NCBI RefSeq assembly: GCF_019823065.1 | Contig: NZ_CP081966.1 | Span: 5,921,501 to 5,985,500 of the forward strand | DNA: 64,000 nt | DNA from: Pseudomonas mosselii | GTDB taxonomy: Bacteria > Pseudomonadota > Gammaproteobacteria > Pseudomonadales > Pseudomonadaceae | Reading direction: 5' to 3' | Shown: positions 1 through 8,806 of the stretch, piece after piece | How the letters are laid out: every line of letters begins with the position of its first letter | Position numbering within the stretch: the stretch's first letter is position 1 | Translations under genes and position numbers: made by a program | The notes under the pieces: generated by a model | Seen by the model: the letters and a program-made list of their open reading frames with translations, nothing else | Told to the model about the DNA's origin: nothing | The model's database searches: none

Positions 1-1593
1 GCGTTCGAGGCGGTGCGCGCGGGCTTCGGCGCCTTCCACGCCTACCTGCTGGCCGGGGTCACCGGCAGCGGCAAGACCGAGGTGTACCTGCAGCTTATTC
101 GCGAAACCCTCGAAGCCGGCAAGCAGGCGCTGATCCTGATCCCCGAGATCAACCTCGGCCCGCAGACCCTGCAACGCTTCGAGCAGCGCTTCAACGCCCG
201 CATCGCCCTGCTGCACTCGGCGGTGGGCGACCGCGAACGCCTGGACGCCTGGCTGGCGGCCCGCGATGGTGACGCCGACATCATCATCGGCACCCGCTCG
301 GCGCTGTTCACGCCGATGAAGAACCCGGGCCTGATCATCATCGACGAGGAACACGACGGTTCCTATAAACAGCAGGAAGGCCTGCGCTATCACGCCCGCG
401 ACCTGGCCGTGGTCCGCGCCCACCAGGAGAACATCCCGATCCTGCTGGGCTCGGCCACGCCGTCGCTGGAAAGCCTGCACAACGCCCACAGCGGCCGCTA
501 CGGCCTGCTGCGCATGAACCAGCGCGCCGGTGGCGCCAAGGCACCACGTTTCCTGCGCCTGGACGTACGCAGCCTGCCATTGGACAGCGGCATCAGCGGC
601 CCGCTGCAACAGGCCATCCGCCAGACCCTGGAGGCTGGCCAGCAGGTGCTGGTGTTCCTCAACCGCCGCGGTTTCGCCCCGACGCTGCTGTGCCACGACT
701 GCGGCTGGCTCTCCGAGTGCCCGCGCTGCGATGCGCGCATGACCGTGCACCAGCGTTCCGCCGTGCTGCGCTGCCACCACTGCGGCTATGACGAACGCCT
801 GCCGTTGCAGTGCCCGCAGTGCGCCCACGTCGACTTGCGTCCGGTGGGGGCCGGCACCGAGCGCGCCGAAGAGCGGCTCAAGGTGCTGTTCCCCGACTAC
901 CCGACCCTGCGCGTGGACCGCGACAGCACCTCGCGCAAGGACGCCATGCACAACCTGTTCGCCACCATCCAGCGCGGTCAACCGAGCATCCTGGTCGGCA
1001 CCCAGATGCTGGCCAAGGGGCACCACTTCCCCCGCGTCACCCTGGTGGCGATTCTTGATGCCGATGGCGGGCTGTTCTCCGGCGACTTCCGCGCCAGCGA
1101 GCGCATGGCCCAGCTGATCGTCCAGGTTGCCGGTCGCGCCGGACGCGCCGAAGAGCCGGGCAAGGTCATCGTGCAGACCCACCTGGCCGACCATCCGCTG
1201 CTGGTGCAACTGACCGAGCAGGGCTACTTCGCTTTCGCCGAGCAGGCCCTGAGCGAACGTCGCGCCGCCGGTCTGCCGCCGTTCGCCCACCTGGCCCTGC
1301 TGCGTGCGGATGCGCACAAGCCGGGCCAGGCCGAGGGCTTCCTCGACGAAGCCTGCGCCGCCGCCGAGCGGGTCATGGCCGAACAAGGCCTGCATGGCAT
1401 CGAGCTGCTCGGCCCGGTCCCGGCGCCCATGGAACGACGGGCGGGCCGCTTCCGCGCGCAACTATTGCTCCAGGCCAATGCCCGGGCTCAGCTGCATCGA
1501 CTGATCAGTGCCTGGTTGCTAGTGTTGGAGCAAATGCCATCGGGGCGGCAGGTGCGCTGGTCGCTGGATGTGGATCCGGTGGACCTGTACTGA
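1..1593 (+). CDS. priA: Primosomal protein N' (PriA helicase), 5'-truncated by window edge
   Basis: PriA is the 3'-to-5' superfamily 2 helicase that reloads the replisome at stalled forks. The reading frame is open from base 1, so only the C-terminal 530 residues are present; PriA of this genus is about 740 residues, so the N-terminal DNA-binding part lies upstream. Visible motifs are the Walker A GVTGSGKTE, the DEEH box (IIIDEEHD) and paired CxxC zinc-binding cysteines (CHDCGW, CPRC, CHHCGY, CPQC). The helicase C-terminal motif VAGRAGRAEEPG follows. The frame ends with TGA and a REP-like element follows before argS. Identification is secure; the true start is outside the window. Confidence 0.97.
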   Translation, partial: AFEAVRAGFGAFHAYLLAGVTGSGKTEVYLQLIRETLEAGKQALILIPEINLGPQTLQRFEQRFNARIALLHSAVGDRERLDAWLAARDGDADIIIGTRSALFTPMKNPGLIIIDEEHDGSYKQQEGLRYHARDLAVVRAHQENIPILLGSATPSLESLHNAHSGRYGLLRMNQRAGGAKAPRFLRLDVRSLPLDSGISGPLQQAIRQTLEAGQQVLVFLNRRGFAPTLLCHDCGWLSECPRCDARMTVHQRSAVLRCHHCGYDERLPLQCPQCAHVDLRPVGAGTERAEERLKVLFPDYPTLRVDRDSTSRKDAMHNLFATIQRGQPSILVGTQMLAKGHHFPRVTLVAILDADGGLFSGDFRASERMAQLIVQVAGRAGRAEEPGKVIVQTHLADHPLLVQLTEQGYFAFAEQALSERRAAGLPPFAHLALLRADAHKPGQAEGFLDEACAAAERVMAEQGLHGIELLGPVPAPMERRAGRFRAQLLLQANARAQLHRLISAWLLVLEQMPSGRQVRWSLDVDPVDLY

Positions 1594-1609
1594 CTGCTTC
1601 AAGGTTACC

Positions 1610-1635
1610 GTGGGAGCTGGCTTGCCCCGCTATGA
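1610..1635 (+). repeat. REP-like repeat, degenerate copy
   Basis: GTGGGAGCTGGCTTGCCCC followed by GCTATGACA closely matches the copies at 25616 and (inverted) 33565. It lies in the 154-bp gap between priA and argS, the usual intergenic location of Pseudomonas REP elements. Confidence 0.6.
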
Positions 1636-1747
1636 CAGTGGCCTGGCCCCAAAAGGTTGGCAACCCGTCCCCGGCAACGGATAATGCCCAGTTTTTCCAC
1701 CTGCGCATCGAAGCGCTCACCGCGCTTGCGGTCGAAAAGAGAATCCC

Positions 1748-3484
1748 ATGAAAGACACCATTCGCCAGCTGATCCAGCAAGCCCTCACCCAACTCGTCAC
1801 CGACGGTGTGCTGCCTGAAGGGCTGACGCCGGCGATCCAGGTGGAAAACGCCCGGGACAAGACCCACGGCGACTTCGCCAGCAACATCGCCATGATGCTG
1901 GCCAAGCCGGCCGGCATGAAGCCGCGCGACCTGGCCGAAAAACTCATCGCCAGGCTGCCGGCCAGCCCCGACATCACCAAGGTCGAGATCGCCGGCCCCG
2001 GTTTCCTGAACTTCTTCCAGAACACCGACGCCCTGGCCAGCCGCCTCGACGCAGCCCTGGCCGACGAGCACCTGGGCGTGCGCAAGGCCGGCCCGGCCGA
2101 GAAGGTGGTGATCGACATGTCGGCGCCGAACCTGGCCAAGGAAATGCACGTCGGCCACCTGCGCTCGACCATCATCGGCGACAGCGTCGCGCGCGTGCTG
2201 GAATTCCTCGGCGATGACGTCATCCGCCAGAACCACGTGGGCGACTGGGGCACCCAGTTCGGCATGCTGCTGGCCTACCTGGAAGAAAACCCGATCACCA
2301 GCGACGAGCTGTCGGACCTGGAGAACTTCTACCGCGCCGCCAAGAAGCGCTTCGACGAGTCCGAGGCGTTCGCCACCCGCGCCCGCGGCCTGGTGGTCAA
2401 GCTGCAGGCCGGCGACCCTGAGTGCATGGCCCTGTGGACGCGCTTCAAGGACATCTCGCTGTCGCACTGCCAGAAGACCTACGAGCTGCTCAACGTCAAG
2501 CTGACCATGGCCGACGTCATGGGCGAGAGCGCCTACAACGCCGACCTGGCCAACGTGGTCGCCGACCTCAAGGCCAAGGGCCTGCTGGTCGAGGACCAGG
2601 GCGCCCAGTGCGTGTTCCTCGAGGAGTTCAAGAACGCCGAGGGCGAGCCGCTGCCGGTGATCGTGCAGAAGGCCGACGGCGGCTACCTGTACGCCACCAC
2701 CGACCTGGCCGCCGTGCGCTACCGCAGCAACACGCTGAACGCCGACCGCGCCCTGTACTTCGTCGACCAGCGCCAGGCCCTGCACTTCAACCAGGTGTTC
2801 GAAGTGGCTCGCCGCGCCGGTTTCGTCGGCCACCCGATGAAGATGGAGCACATGGGCTTCGGCACCATGAACGGCGCCGATGGCCGCCCGTTCAAGACCC
2901 GTGATGGCGGTACGGTCAAGCTGATCGACCTGCTCACCGAGGCCAAGGACCGCGCCTACGCGCTGGTCAAGGAGAAGAATCCTTCGCTGGCCGAGGACGA
3001 ACTGCGCCACATCGGCGAGGTGGTCGGCATCGGCGCGGTCAAGTACGCCGACCTGTCCAAGCACCGCACCAGCGACTACAGCTTCAACTTCGAGCTGATG
3101 CTCAACTTCGAAGGCAACACCGCGCCGTACCTGCTGTACGCCTACACCCGCGTGGCTGGCGTGTTCCGCAAGCTCGGCAAGGGCTTCGATGAAGTCGACG
3201 GCAGCATCGTCCTGCAGGCCGCGCACGAGCAGGACCTGGCCGCGCGCCTGGCGCAGTTCGGCGAGATCCTGAACAGCGTCGCCGAAAAAGGCACGCCGCA
3301 CGTGCTGTGCAGCTACCTGTACGACCTCGCCGGCCTGTTCTCCAGCTTCTACGAGAACTGCCCGATCCTTTCCGCCGAAACCGCCGAACAGCAGCAGAGC
3401 CGCCTGCGCCTGGCTGCCCTGACCGGCCGCACCCTCAAGCAGGGCCTGGAACTGCTCGGCCTGGAAACCCTGGAGCGCATGTAA
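1748..3484 (+). CDS. argS: Arginyl-tRNA synthetase
   Basis: Class I aminoacyl-tRNA synthetase that charges tRNA-Arg in the cytosol. At 578 residues it has the normal family length. The N-terminal tRNA D-loop-recognition domain covers roughly residues 5-90. The HIGH-type motif is HVGH at 134-137, preceded by the typical [13 protein letters not shown] context. The KMSKS region is the degenerate form usual for this enzyme. A DALR anticodon-binding domain forms the C-terminus. The stop codon is followed one base later by the start of the SPOR-domain gene, so the two are probably co-transcribed. Confidence 0.98.
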   Translation: MKDTIRQLIQQALTQLVTDGVLPEGLTPAIQVENARDKTHGDFASNIAMMLAKPAGMKPRDLAEKLIARLPASPDITKVEIAGPGFLNFFQNTDALASRLDAALADEHLGVRKAGPAEKVVIDMSAPNLAKEMHVGHLRSTIIGDSVARVLEFLGDDVIRQNHVGDWGTQFGMLLAYLEENPITSDELSDLENFYRAAKKRFDESEAFATRARGLVVKLQAGDPECMALWTRFKDISLSHCQKTYELLNVKLTMADVMGESAYNADLANVVADLKAKGLLVEDQGAQCVFLEEFKNAEGEPLPVIVQKADGGYLYATTDLAAVRYRSNTLNADRALYFVDQRQALHFNQVFEVARRAGFVGHPMKMEHMGFGTMNGADGRPFKTRDGGTVKLIDLLTEAKDRAYALVKEKNPSLAEDELRHIGEVVGIGAVKYADLSKHRTSDYSFNFELMLNFEGNTAPYLLYAYTRVAGVFRKLGKGFDEVDGSIVLQAAHEQDLAARLAQFGEILNSVAEKGTPHVLCSYLYDLAGLFSSFYENCPILSAETAEQQQSRLRLAALTGRTLKQGLELLGLETLERM

Positions 3485-3485
3485 G

Positions 3486-4190
3486 TTGGCTGCAAAGAAG
3501 AAACCCGCACCCAAGCGCGGCGCCAGCCGCTCCCAGCCGCCTGCCAGCAAGCAGCCGATCCCGGGCTGGGTGTGGCTGGCGGTCGGCCTGACGGTCGGCG
3601 CCTTCATCGTCTTCCTGATGAAACTCGAGCCCGGCGGCGGCGACATCAAGCGCACCAAGCCCGAGCAGCAGAAGCCGGAGAAGGTCGCCGAGGCGAGCAA
3701 GACCACCACGCCGACGCCACAGCAGCCGGTGAAGCCGAAGTACGACTTCTACACTCTGCTGCCGGAGTCGGAAGTGATCGTGCCGCCCGAGGCGGTGCCG
3801 GAGAAGACCCCGCCGGTCCCGGCGCAGCCGCCTGTGCCGAGCACGCCGGTTACGCCGGCAGAAGCGGCGAAGATCGACACCGCCCGCGCCCAGGCCGCGC
3901 TGCTGGGGCAGACACCACCACCAGCGCCACCGTTGATCAAGCCAGCGGCCACCACCCAGTTCTTCCTGCAGGCTGGCTCGTTCCGCAAGCAGGCGGATGC
4001 CGACAAGGTCCGTGCGCAGATCATCCTGCTTGGCCAGGCGGTCAAGGTGGAGTCGGGCACGGTCAAGGAAGAGACCTGGTACCGCGTGATGGTCGGCCCG
4101 TTCAGCAACCGTGAACAGCTGACCGTGGCACAGAAGCAACTGGCCGGGGCAGGCTTCAGCAACCTGCTGCTGCAACAGCGGCGCCAGTAA
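3486..4190 (+). CDS. SPOR-domain membrane-anchored protein (FtsN-like)
   Basis: A bitopic inner-membrane protein of 234 residues. A basic N-terminus (AAKKKPAPKRGASRSQ) is followed by one membrane span at about 24-43. A proline-rich periplasmic linker comes next. The SPOR domain occupies about 156-231, beginning TTQFFLQAGSFRKQADADKV. SPOR domains bind denuded glycan strands at division septa, so a role in division or septal peptidoglycan is likely. It starts with TTG one base after the argS stop codon and ends at a strong hairpin. The layout resembles FtsN, and argS-linked SPOR genes are often annotated that way, but FtsN identity is inference. Confidence 0.9.
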   Translation: MAAKKKPAPKRGASRSQPPASKQPIPGWVWLAVGLTVGAFIVFLMKLEPGGGDIKRTKPEQQKPEKVAEASKTTTPTPQQPVKPKYDFYTLLPESEVIVPPEAVPEKTPPVPAQPPVPSTPVTPAEAAKIDTARAQAALLGQTPPPAPPLIKPAATTQFFLQAGSFRKQADADKVRAQIILLGQAVKVESGTVKEETWYRVMVGPFSNREQLTVAQKQLAGAGFSNLLLQQRRQ

Positions 4191-4192
4191 CG

Positions 4193-4231
4193 AAAAAGGC
4201 CTTGCCGCATTCAGCGACGAGGCCTTTTTTT
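4193..4231. terminator. Bidirectional rho-independent terminator between SPOR gene and TM2 gene
   Basis: AAAAAGGCCT at 4193-4202 pairs with AGGCCTTTTT at 4220-4229, and the T-run continues. It lies between two convergent genes and can serve both. Confidence 0.85.
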
Positions 4232-4656
4232 CATACCCGGCGACGCTCGGCGTTAACCTGGGAGATCTGGCTGTTGAGCGTCCAGAAGTCATACAGCACG
4301 CCCAGCAGGAACAGACCGCCGGTGAACAGGTAGATCAAGGCACTGATCCACTTGCCCTGGTATAGCCGGTGCACGCCGAAAATGCCCAGGAAGGTCAGCA
4401 GGATCCACGCCAGGTTGTAATCCACCCCGCCCGATTCGAAGCGCATGTCCGCCTCACGGTCCATCGACGGGATCAGGAACAGGTCGATCAGCCAACCGAT
4501 ACCCAGCAACCCGAGGGTGAAGAACCAGATCGTCCCGGTGATCGGCTTGCCGTAGTAGAAACGGTGTGAGCCGGTGAAACCGAAAATCCACAGCAGATAG
4601 CCGAGGACCTTGCTGTGGGTGTCGTGCGAAGGGACACCCTGTTGATAACCATTCAT
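4231..4656 (-). CDS. TM2-domain membrane protein
   Basis: A 141-residue integral membrane protein with hydrophobic hairpins typical of the TM2 family. One contains YLLWIFGFTGSHRFYYG, and a second similar unit has WILLTFLGIFGVHRLYQGKW. The repeated G-x-H-R-[FL]-Y element after each first helix is the family hallmark. An in-frame extension to 4725 exists, but the ATG at 4656 gives the start MNGYQQGVPS and is preceded by a GAGGG-type ribosome site, so it is preferred. The TM2 family has no settled bacterial function. The gene is divergent from the NlpC/P60 gene across a region with two inverted repeats. Confidence 0.85.
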   Translation of the reverse strand: MNGYQQGVPSHDTHSKVLGYLLWIFGFTGSHRFYYGKPITGTIWFFTLGLLGIGWLIDLFLIPSMDREADMRFESGGVDYNLAWILLTFLGIFGVHRLYQGKWISALIYLFTGGLFLLGVLYDFWTLNSQISQVNAERRRV

Positions 4657-4690
4657 TCGAAACCCTCGTGGGATAGCCGAAAATTTTCTA

Positions 4691-4714
4691 ACGGAAAATG
4701 TGACTTTTCCGTTT
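4691..4714. promoter_or_regulatory. Inverted repeat in divergent TM2/NlpC intergenic region
   Basis: AACGGAAAA and TTTTCCGTT form 9-bp perfect arms separated by TGTGAC. On the plus strand the right arm runs into a T-tract, so it could act as a hairpin as well as a protein-binding site. Its position between divergent genes favours a regulatory role. Confidence 0.45.
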
Positions 4715-4750
4715 TTACCCGACATATGGTACGTGGCAGAGCGACCAACG

Positions 4751-4765
4751 GATCAAAGTTTGATC
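4751..4765. promoter_or_regulatory. Palindrome GATCAAAGTTTGATC upstream of NlpC/P60 gene
   Basis: The arms GATCAAA and TTTGATC are perfect 7-mers around a single G. The site lies just upstream of a TTATAA element at 4775-4780 that could be the -10 box of the 4814 gene, so a bound protein would sit near the -35 region. Confidence 0.45.
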
Positions 4766-4813
4766 AAAAAGCTGTTATAAAGTTGCGCGCCAACACTTAT
4801 AAGAGCTTCATCT

Positions 4814-5464
4814 ATGCCACCTTTCTTCAAGACATGGCTGACCCTCTGCCTTCTGTTGCCCCTGGCCGCCCACGCCACCAACCGTGAGCAACGTCTTCCC
4901 AGCGGATTCACCGGTTACACGACCAACGCCGACGCCACGGTGAAACGCGCCCCGATCCAGTACCGCAGCACCACCAGCCTGCGCACGCGTCCGGCCAATG
5001 CCGCCAAGCAGCATGCCGTGGGCATGCAGGCGGTGGCGATGTCGCCGAAGCAGAGCAGCGAAGTGCTCAGCCGTGCGGTGAACGTGCTTGGCACCCCCTA
5101 TCGCTGGGGCGGCAGCAGCCCGAAGAAGGGCTTCGACTGCAGCGGCCTGGTCAAGTATGCGTTCAACGACGTGGCGGATGTCGACTTGCCGCGCACCTCC
5201 AACGCCATGGCCCAAGGCCAGGGCGTCAAGGTGGCCAAGGGCGACCTCAAGCCAGGCGACCTGATCTTCTTCAACATCAAGAGCCGTCGGGTCAACCACG
5301 TCGCCATCTACCTGGGCAACGACCGCTTCATCCACGCGCCACGCACCGGCAAGCGGGTGAGCATCGACAGCCTGGAGAAACCTTACTGGCAGAAGCACTA
5401 CGTGGTGGCCAAGCGCGTGCTGCCCAAGCAGCAGCAACAGGCGCTGAGCCTGGCCAAACGCTGA
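4814..5464 (+). CDS. NlpC/P60-family peptidoglycan endopeptidase
   Basis: A secreted cysteine peptidase of 216 residues expected to cut peptide bonds in murein stem peptides. Residues 1-21 form a signal peptide (hydrophobic TWLTLCLLLPLAAHA). The NlpC/P60 domain spans about 83-205. Its catalytic Cys109 lies in GFDCSGLV, and the His162 region is NHVAIYLG, with a further His at 174 in FIHAP. The linker between signal and domain is short and basic. No lipobox cysteine is present, so it should be soluble in the periplasm. It stands alone, divergent from the TM2 gene and convergent with pilT. Confidence 0.93.
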   Translation: MPPFFKTWLTLCLLLPLAAHATNREQRLPSGFTGYTTNADATVKRAPIQYRSTTSLRTRPANAAKQHAVGMQAVAMSPKQSSEVLSRAVNVLGTPYRWGGSSPKKGFDCSGLVKYAFNDVADVDLPRTSNAMAQGQGVKVAKGDLKPGDLIFFNIKSRRVNHVAIYLGNDRFIHAPRTGKRVSIDSLEKPYWQKHYVVAKRVLPKQQQQALSLAKR

Positions 5465-5503
5465 ATCGCCGATCGCGGTGCGCCGGCGCGACTTGCCCCG
5501 CGA

Positions 5504-6508
5504 TCAGTTTGAGGCCCTGTCGATAATCCCCCGCGCTTCCAGCGCCTGCAGCGCACCCTCCATCGTGCACATCCCCACAGCCGCACCAGCCTGCATCAGC
5601 GAATGAATCTGCGCCAGACGCCCCTCGCGGATCAGGTTGCGCACCGCCGGCGTCGCCACCAGCACCTCCCGCGCCGCGACCCGACCGCCGCCTGATCGCC
5701 GAACCAGCACCTGCGCGACCACCAGCCGCAGGGAGTCGGCCAGCATGCTGCGCACCAGCGGCTTTTCCTCCGGCGCGAACACCTCCACCAGCCGGTCGAT
5801 ACTGCTTACCGCCGATCGCGTATGCACGGTGGCCAGTACCAGGTGCCCGGTCTCCGCGGCGCGCATCGCCAGGCGAATGCTGTGCAGATCGCGCAGCTCA
5901 CCGATCATGATCACGTCCGGGTCCTGACGCAGGGCGCTGCGCAGGGCCTGGGCAAAGTCACGGCTATGCAGGCCGACCTCACGCTGGTTGACCAGGCTGC
6001 GCTGGCTGGCGTGGATGAACTCGATCGGGTCCTCGAGCGTGACAATATGCAATGCGTATTCGCGGTTGAGCCGATCGATCAGCGCCGCCAGGGTGCTCGA
6101 CTTGCCACTGCCGGTGGCCCCGCCCACCAAGATGAAGCCATCCCGGTACTGGGAGATGATTTGAAATACATCTACCAGTTCAAGCACCTCCAGACAGGGC
6201 ACGCTCGCGGGGATCAAACGCACGCTGGCACTCGGGCCATTGCGCTGGCGGAACAGGTTCAGCCGAAAGCGCCCCAGCCCATCCAGGCTCACCGCCAGGT
6301 CCAACTCTTCGCCGGCAGCCCACTGTCGCCGCTGCTCGTCATCAAGCACGGCAGCCATCCCGTCTTCCAGCGTTCCTGCCGTCAGCACCGGCAGGTCCAG
6401 GCGCTGCAACACCCCATCCACGCGCAGCAGCGGCCGCTCGCCCGCGGCCAGGTGCAGGTCGCTGGCAGCGGCAGCCAGGGCCCTGCGCAACAGGTCGGTC
6501 ACATCCAT
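5504..6508 (-). CDS. pilT: PilT-type twitching-motility/secretion ATPase
   Basis: A hexameric ATPase of the PilT/VirB11 family that powers type IV pilus retraction. In the 334-residue product the N-terminal domain is DVTDLLRRALAAAASDLHL. Walker A is GGATGSGKSS at about 129-138. The aspartate box is VTLEDPIEF, Walker B is DVIMIGELRD, and the His box is HLVLATVHT. A TTG at 6520 could extend it by four residues. The ATG at 6508 has GGGGAG upstream and is chosen. It lacks neighbouring pilU or other pil genes, as is common for this locus in the P. putida group. It is divergent from yggS. The 3' end overlaps a degenerate REP-like sequence. Confidence 0.9.
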   Translation of the reverse strand: MDVTDLLRRALAAAASDLHLAAGERPLLRVDGVLQRLDLPVLTAGTLEDGMAAVLDDEQRRQWAAGEELDLAVSLDGLGRFRLNLFRQRNGPSASVRLIPASVPCLEVLELVDVFQIISQYRDGFILVGGATGSGKSSTLAALIDRLNREYALHIVTLEDPIEFIHASQRSLVNQREVGLHSRDFAQALRSALRQDPDVIMIGELRDLHSIRLAMRAAETGHLVLATVHTRSAVSSIDRLVEVFAPEEKPLVRSMLADSLRLVVAQVLVRRSGGGRVAAREVLVATPAVRNLIREGRLAQIHSLMQAGAAVGMCTMEGALQALEARGIIDRASN

Positions 6509-6573
6509 GAGACTCCCCAACGGCGATCAAGCAGGTAGAATGCCGCAGACCCCAAAGCCGTCGGCGACGAATC

Positions 6574-7260
6574 ATGTCCACCCTAGCAGACAACATTGAC
6601 GCCATTGCCACCCGCATCGACAGCGCGGCCAAGGCCGCCGGACGCGACCCGGCCAGCATCCAGCTGCTGGCGGTGAGCAAGACCAAGCCCGCCAGCGCGA
6701 TTCGCGAGGCCTACGCCGCCGGGTTGCGCGATGTGGGCGAGAACTACCTTCAGGAAGCCCTGACAAAACAACAGGCACTTTCCGATCTGCCCTTGATCTG
6801 GCACTTCATCGGCCCCATCCAATCGAACAAGACCAAGGCCATCGCCGAGCATTTCGACTGGGTACATTCCGTGGACCGCCTGAAGATCGCCCAACGCCTC
6901 TCCGAGCAGCGCCCTGCCGGCCTGGCGCCGCTGAACGTCTGCCTGCAGGTCAACGTCAGCGGCGAGGACAGCAAGTCCGGTTGCGCGCCTGCCGAGTTGC
7001 CGGCCCTGGCCCAAGCGGTGAACGCCCTGCCCGGCCTGCGCCTGCGCGGCCTGATGGCGATTCCGGAGCCGACCGAGGACCGCACCGAGCAGGAGGCCGC
7101 CTTTGCCATCCTGCGCCAGCTCCAGGCGCAATTGGGCCTCGGCCTGGACACCCTGTCGATGGGCATGAGCCACGACCTGGAAGCCGCCATCGCCCAAGGT
7201 GCGACCTGGGTCCGCATCGGCACCGCCCTGTTCGGCGCCCGCGACTACGGACAGCCCTGA
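6574..7260 (+). CDS. yggS: YggS/PLPBP pyridoxal-phosphate homeostasis protein
   Basis: A PLP-binding protein with an alanine-racemase-like barrel and no known catalytic activity. It buffers PLP and affects amino-acid and keto-acid pools. It has 228 residues, the normal length. The PLP lysine is Lys36 in LLAVSKTKPA. The family signatures VGENYLQE, WHFIGPIQSNK and the C-terminal GMSHDLEAAI followed by VRIGTALFG are all present. It is first in a yggS-proC-yggT operon, which is conserved and fits a PLP/proline/membrane-homeostasis grouping. Confidence 0.97.
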   Translation: MSTLADNIDAIATRIDSAAKAAGRDPASIQLLAVSKTKPASAIREAYAAGLRDVGENYLQEALTKQQALSDLPLIWHFIGPIQSNKTKAIAEHFDWVHSVDRLKIAQRLSEQRPAGLAPLNVCLQVNVSGEDSKSGCAPAELPALAQAVNALPGLRLRGLMAIPEPTEDRTEQEAAFAILRQLQAQLGLGLDTLSMGMSHDLEAAIAQGATWVRIGTALFGARDYGQP

Positions 7261-7298
7261 ATCCATGCTTAACTCACTCTTTCCCTCAAGGACCTGAC

Positions 7299-8117
7299 AT
7301 GAGCAAGACTCGTATTGCCTTTATCGGCGCCGGCAACATGGCCGCCAGCCTGATCGGCGGCCTGCGTGCCCAGGGCCTGGACGCCGCGCAGATCCGTGCC
7401 AGCGACCCGGGTGCCGAGACCCGCGCGCGGATCCAGGCCGAGCACGGCATCGAAGCCTTCGAAAGCAACGCCCAGGCCATCGAGGGCGTCGACGTGATCG
7501 TGCTGGCGGTCAAACCGCAGGTCATGAAGGCCGTCTGCGAAACGCTGAAGCCGAACCTCAAGTCCGGTCAGCTGGTGGTGTCCATCGCCGCCGGCATCAC
7601 CTGCGCCAGCCTGCAGGCCTGGCTGGGCGCGATCCCGGTGGTGCGCTGCATGCCCAACACCCCGGCGCTGCTGCGCCAGGGCGTCAGCGGCCTGTACGCC
7701 ACCGCAGAAGTGTCCACCGAGCAGCGCCAGCAGGCCGAGCAACTGCTGTCGGCTGTCGGCACCGCCTTGTGGCTGGACGAAGAACAACAGCTGGATGCCG
7801 TCACCGCCGTCTCCGGCAGCGGCCCGGCCTATTTCTTCCTGCTGATCGAAGCGATGACCGCCGCCGGCGAGAAACTCGGCCTGCCGCGCGAAACCGCCTC
7901 GCAACTCACCCTGCAGACCGCCCTGGGCGCCGCCCGCATGGCGGTTGCCAGCGATGTCGACGCCGCCGAGCTGCGCCGCCGTGTGACCTCGCCGGCCGGC
8001 ACCACGGAGGCGGCGATCAAGTCGTTCCAGGCCAGCGGTTTCGAGGCGATCGTCGAGCAGGCACTTCAGGCCGCGGCGAAACGTTCCGCCGAACTGGCCG
8101 AACAACTGGGTAAATAA
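7299..8117 (+). CDS. proC: Pyrroline-5-carboxylate reductase
   Basis: Reduces pyrroline-5-carboxylate to proline with NAD(P)H, the last step of proline synthesis. The open frame extends upstream into yggS, but the real start is the ATG at 7299, preceded by AAGGA and giving MSKTRIAFIGAGNMAASLI, a dinucleotide-binding Rossmann start. The product is 272 residues. The C-terminal signature is LRRRVTSPAGTTEAAI and the substrate loop contains AVSGSGPAYFF. It sits between yggS and yggT in one operon. Confidence 0.98.
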   Translation: MSKTRIAFIGAGNMAASLIGGLRAQGLDAAQIRASDPGAETRARIQAEHGIEAFESNAQAIEGVDVIVLAVKPQVMKAVCETLKPNLKSGQLVVSIAAGITCASLQAWLGAIPVVRCMPNTPALLRQGVSGLYATAEVSTEQRQQAEQLLSAVGTALWLDEEQQLDAVTAVSGSGPAYFFLLIEAMTAAGEKLGLPRETASQLTLQTALGAARMAVASDVDAAELRRRVTSPAGTTEAAIKSFQASGFEAIVEQALQAAAKRSAELAEQLGK

Positions 8118-8127
8118 GGAGCCATTG

Positions 8128-8718
8128 ATGAATGCATTGTCCGGCGCCGCGATCTTCGTGGTGCAAACACTGGTCAGCCTGTACCTGGTGATCGTCCTGC
8201 TGCGCTTCGTGCTGCAACTGGTCAAGGCCGACTTCTACAACCCGCTGAGCCAGTTCGCCGTACGCGCCACCCAGCCGCTGCTCAAGCCGCTGCGCCGGGT
8301 GATCCCCAGCATCGCCGGCCTGGACACCTCCTCGCTGCTGCTGTCGATCCTTATCCAGGCGCTGCTGATGGCCTTTGTGCTGATGGTCACCTACGGCACC
8401 TTCGGCGATATCCTGCACCTGCTGATGTGGTCGATCCTGGGCATCACCTCGCTGTTCCTGAAAATCTTCTGGGTGGCGATGATCGTCATGGTCATCGTCT
8501 CGTGGGTCGCGCCGAACAGCCACAACCCGGCCGCCGAGCTGGCCTACCAGATCAGCGAGCCGGTACTGGCGCCGTTCCGTCGCCTGGTGCCGAACCTCGG
8601 TGGCATGGACATTTCGCCGATCTTCGCCTTCATCGCCATCCAGGTGATCCAGTCGTTCCTGATGCCCCAGCTGGCGGCCTACGCTGGCATGCCGCAAGAA
8701 CTGTGGCGGATGATCTGA
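8128..8718 (+). CDS. yggT: YggT-family integral membrane protein
   Basis: An inner-membrane protein of 196 residues made of two YggT units, each a pair of membrane helices. The units begin near AIFVVQTLVSLYLVIVLLRF and LFLKIFWVAMIVMVIVSWVA. Each unit ends with the conserved P-[LV]-L-[AK]-P-[LF]-R-R motif (QPLLKPLRRVIP and EPVLAPFRRLVP). The family is linked to osmotic tolerance and cell division factors, but its biochemical role is unclear. AAGGAG stands six bases before the ATG at 8128, which is preferred over the adjacent in-frame TTG at 8125. Confidence 0.93.
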   Translation: MNALSGAAIFVVQTLVSLYLVIVLLRFVLQLVKADFYNPLSQFAVRATQPLLKPLRRVIPSIAGLDTSSLLLSILIQALLMAFVLMVTYGTFGDILHLLMWSILGITSLFLKIFWVAMIVMVIVSWVAPNSHNPAAELAYQISEPVLAPFRRLVPNLGGMDISPIFAFIAIQVIQSFLMPQLAAYAGMPQELWRMI

Positions 8719-8731
8719 CCCACACTGCATC

Positions 8732-8757
8732 CAGCGGCAAGCCTTTGCTTGCCGCTG
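8732..8757 (+). terminator. Hairpin downstream of yggT, possible terminator
   Basis: CAGCGGCAAGC and GCTTGCCGCTG form an 11-bp perfect stem with a four-base loop. A T-run does not follow directly (GGGGTAG comes next), so intrinsic termination is uncertain. It separates the yggS operon from metX. Confidence 0.5.
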
Positions 8758-8806
8758 GGGGTAGCGCTCTTTAGACTTACGCCTCCGTCAAGCGTGAGCA
8801 GGGTCG

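Noticed and set aside
1505..3709. A 734-codon minus-strand frame opposite argS
   Set aside because: argS is certain on the plus strand. The antisense product is Gln/Val/His-rich shadow sequence.
8719..8806. SAM riboswitch upstream of metX
   Set aside because: Only 88 bases with one simple hairpin (8732-8757); no multi-helix aptamer core could be traced.
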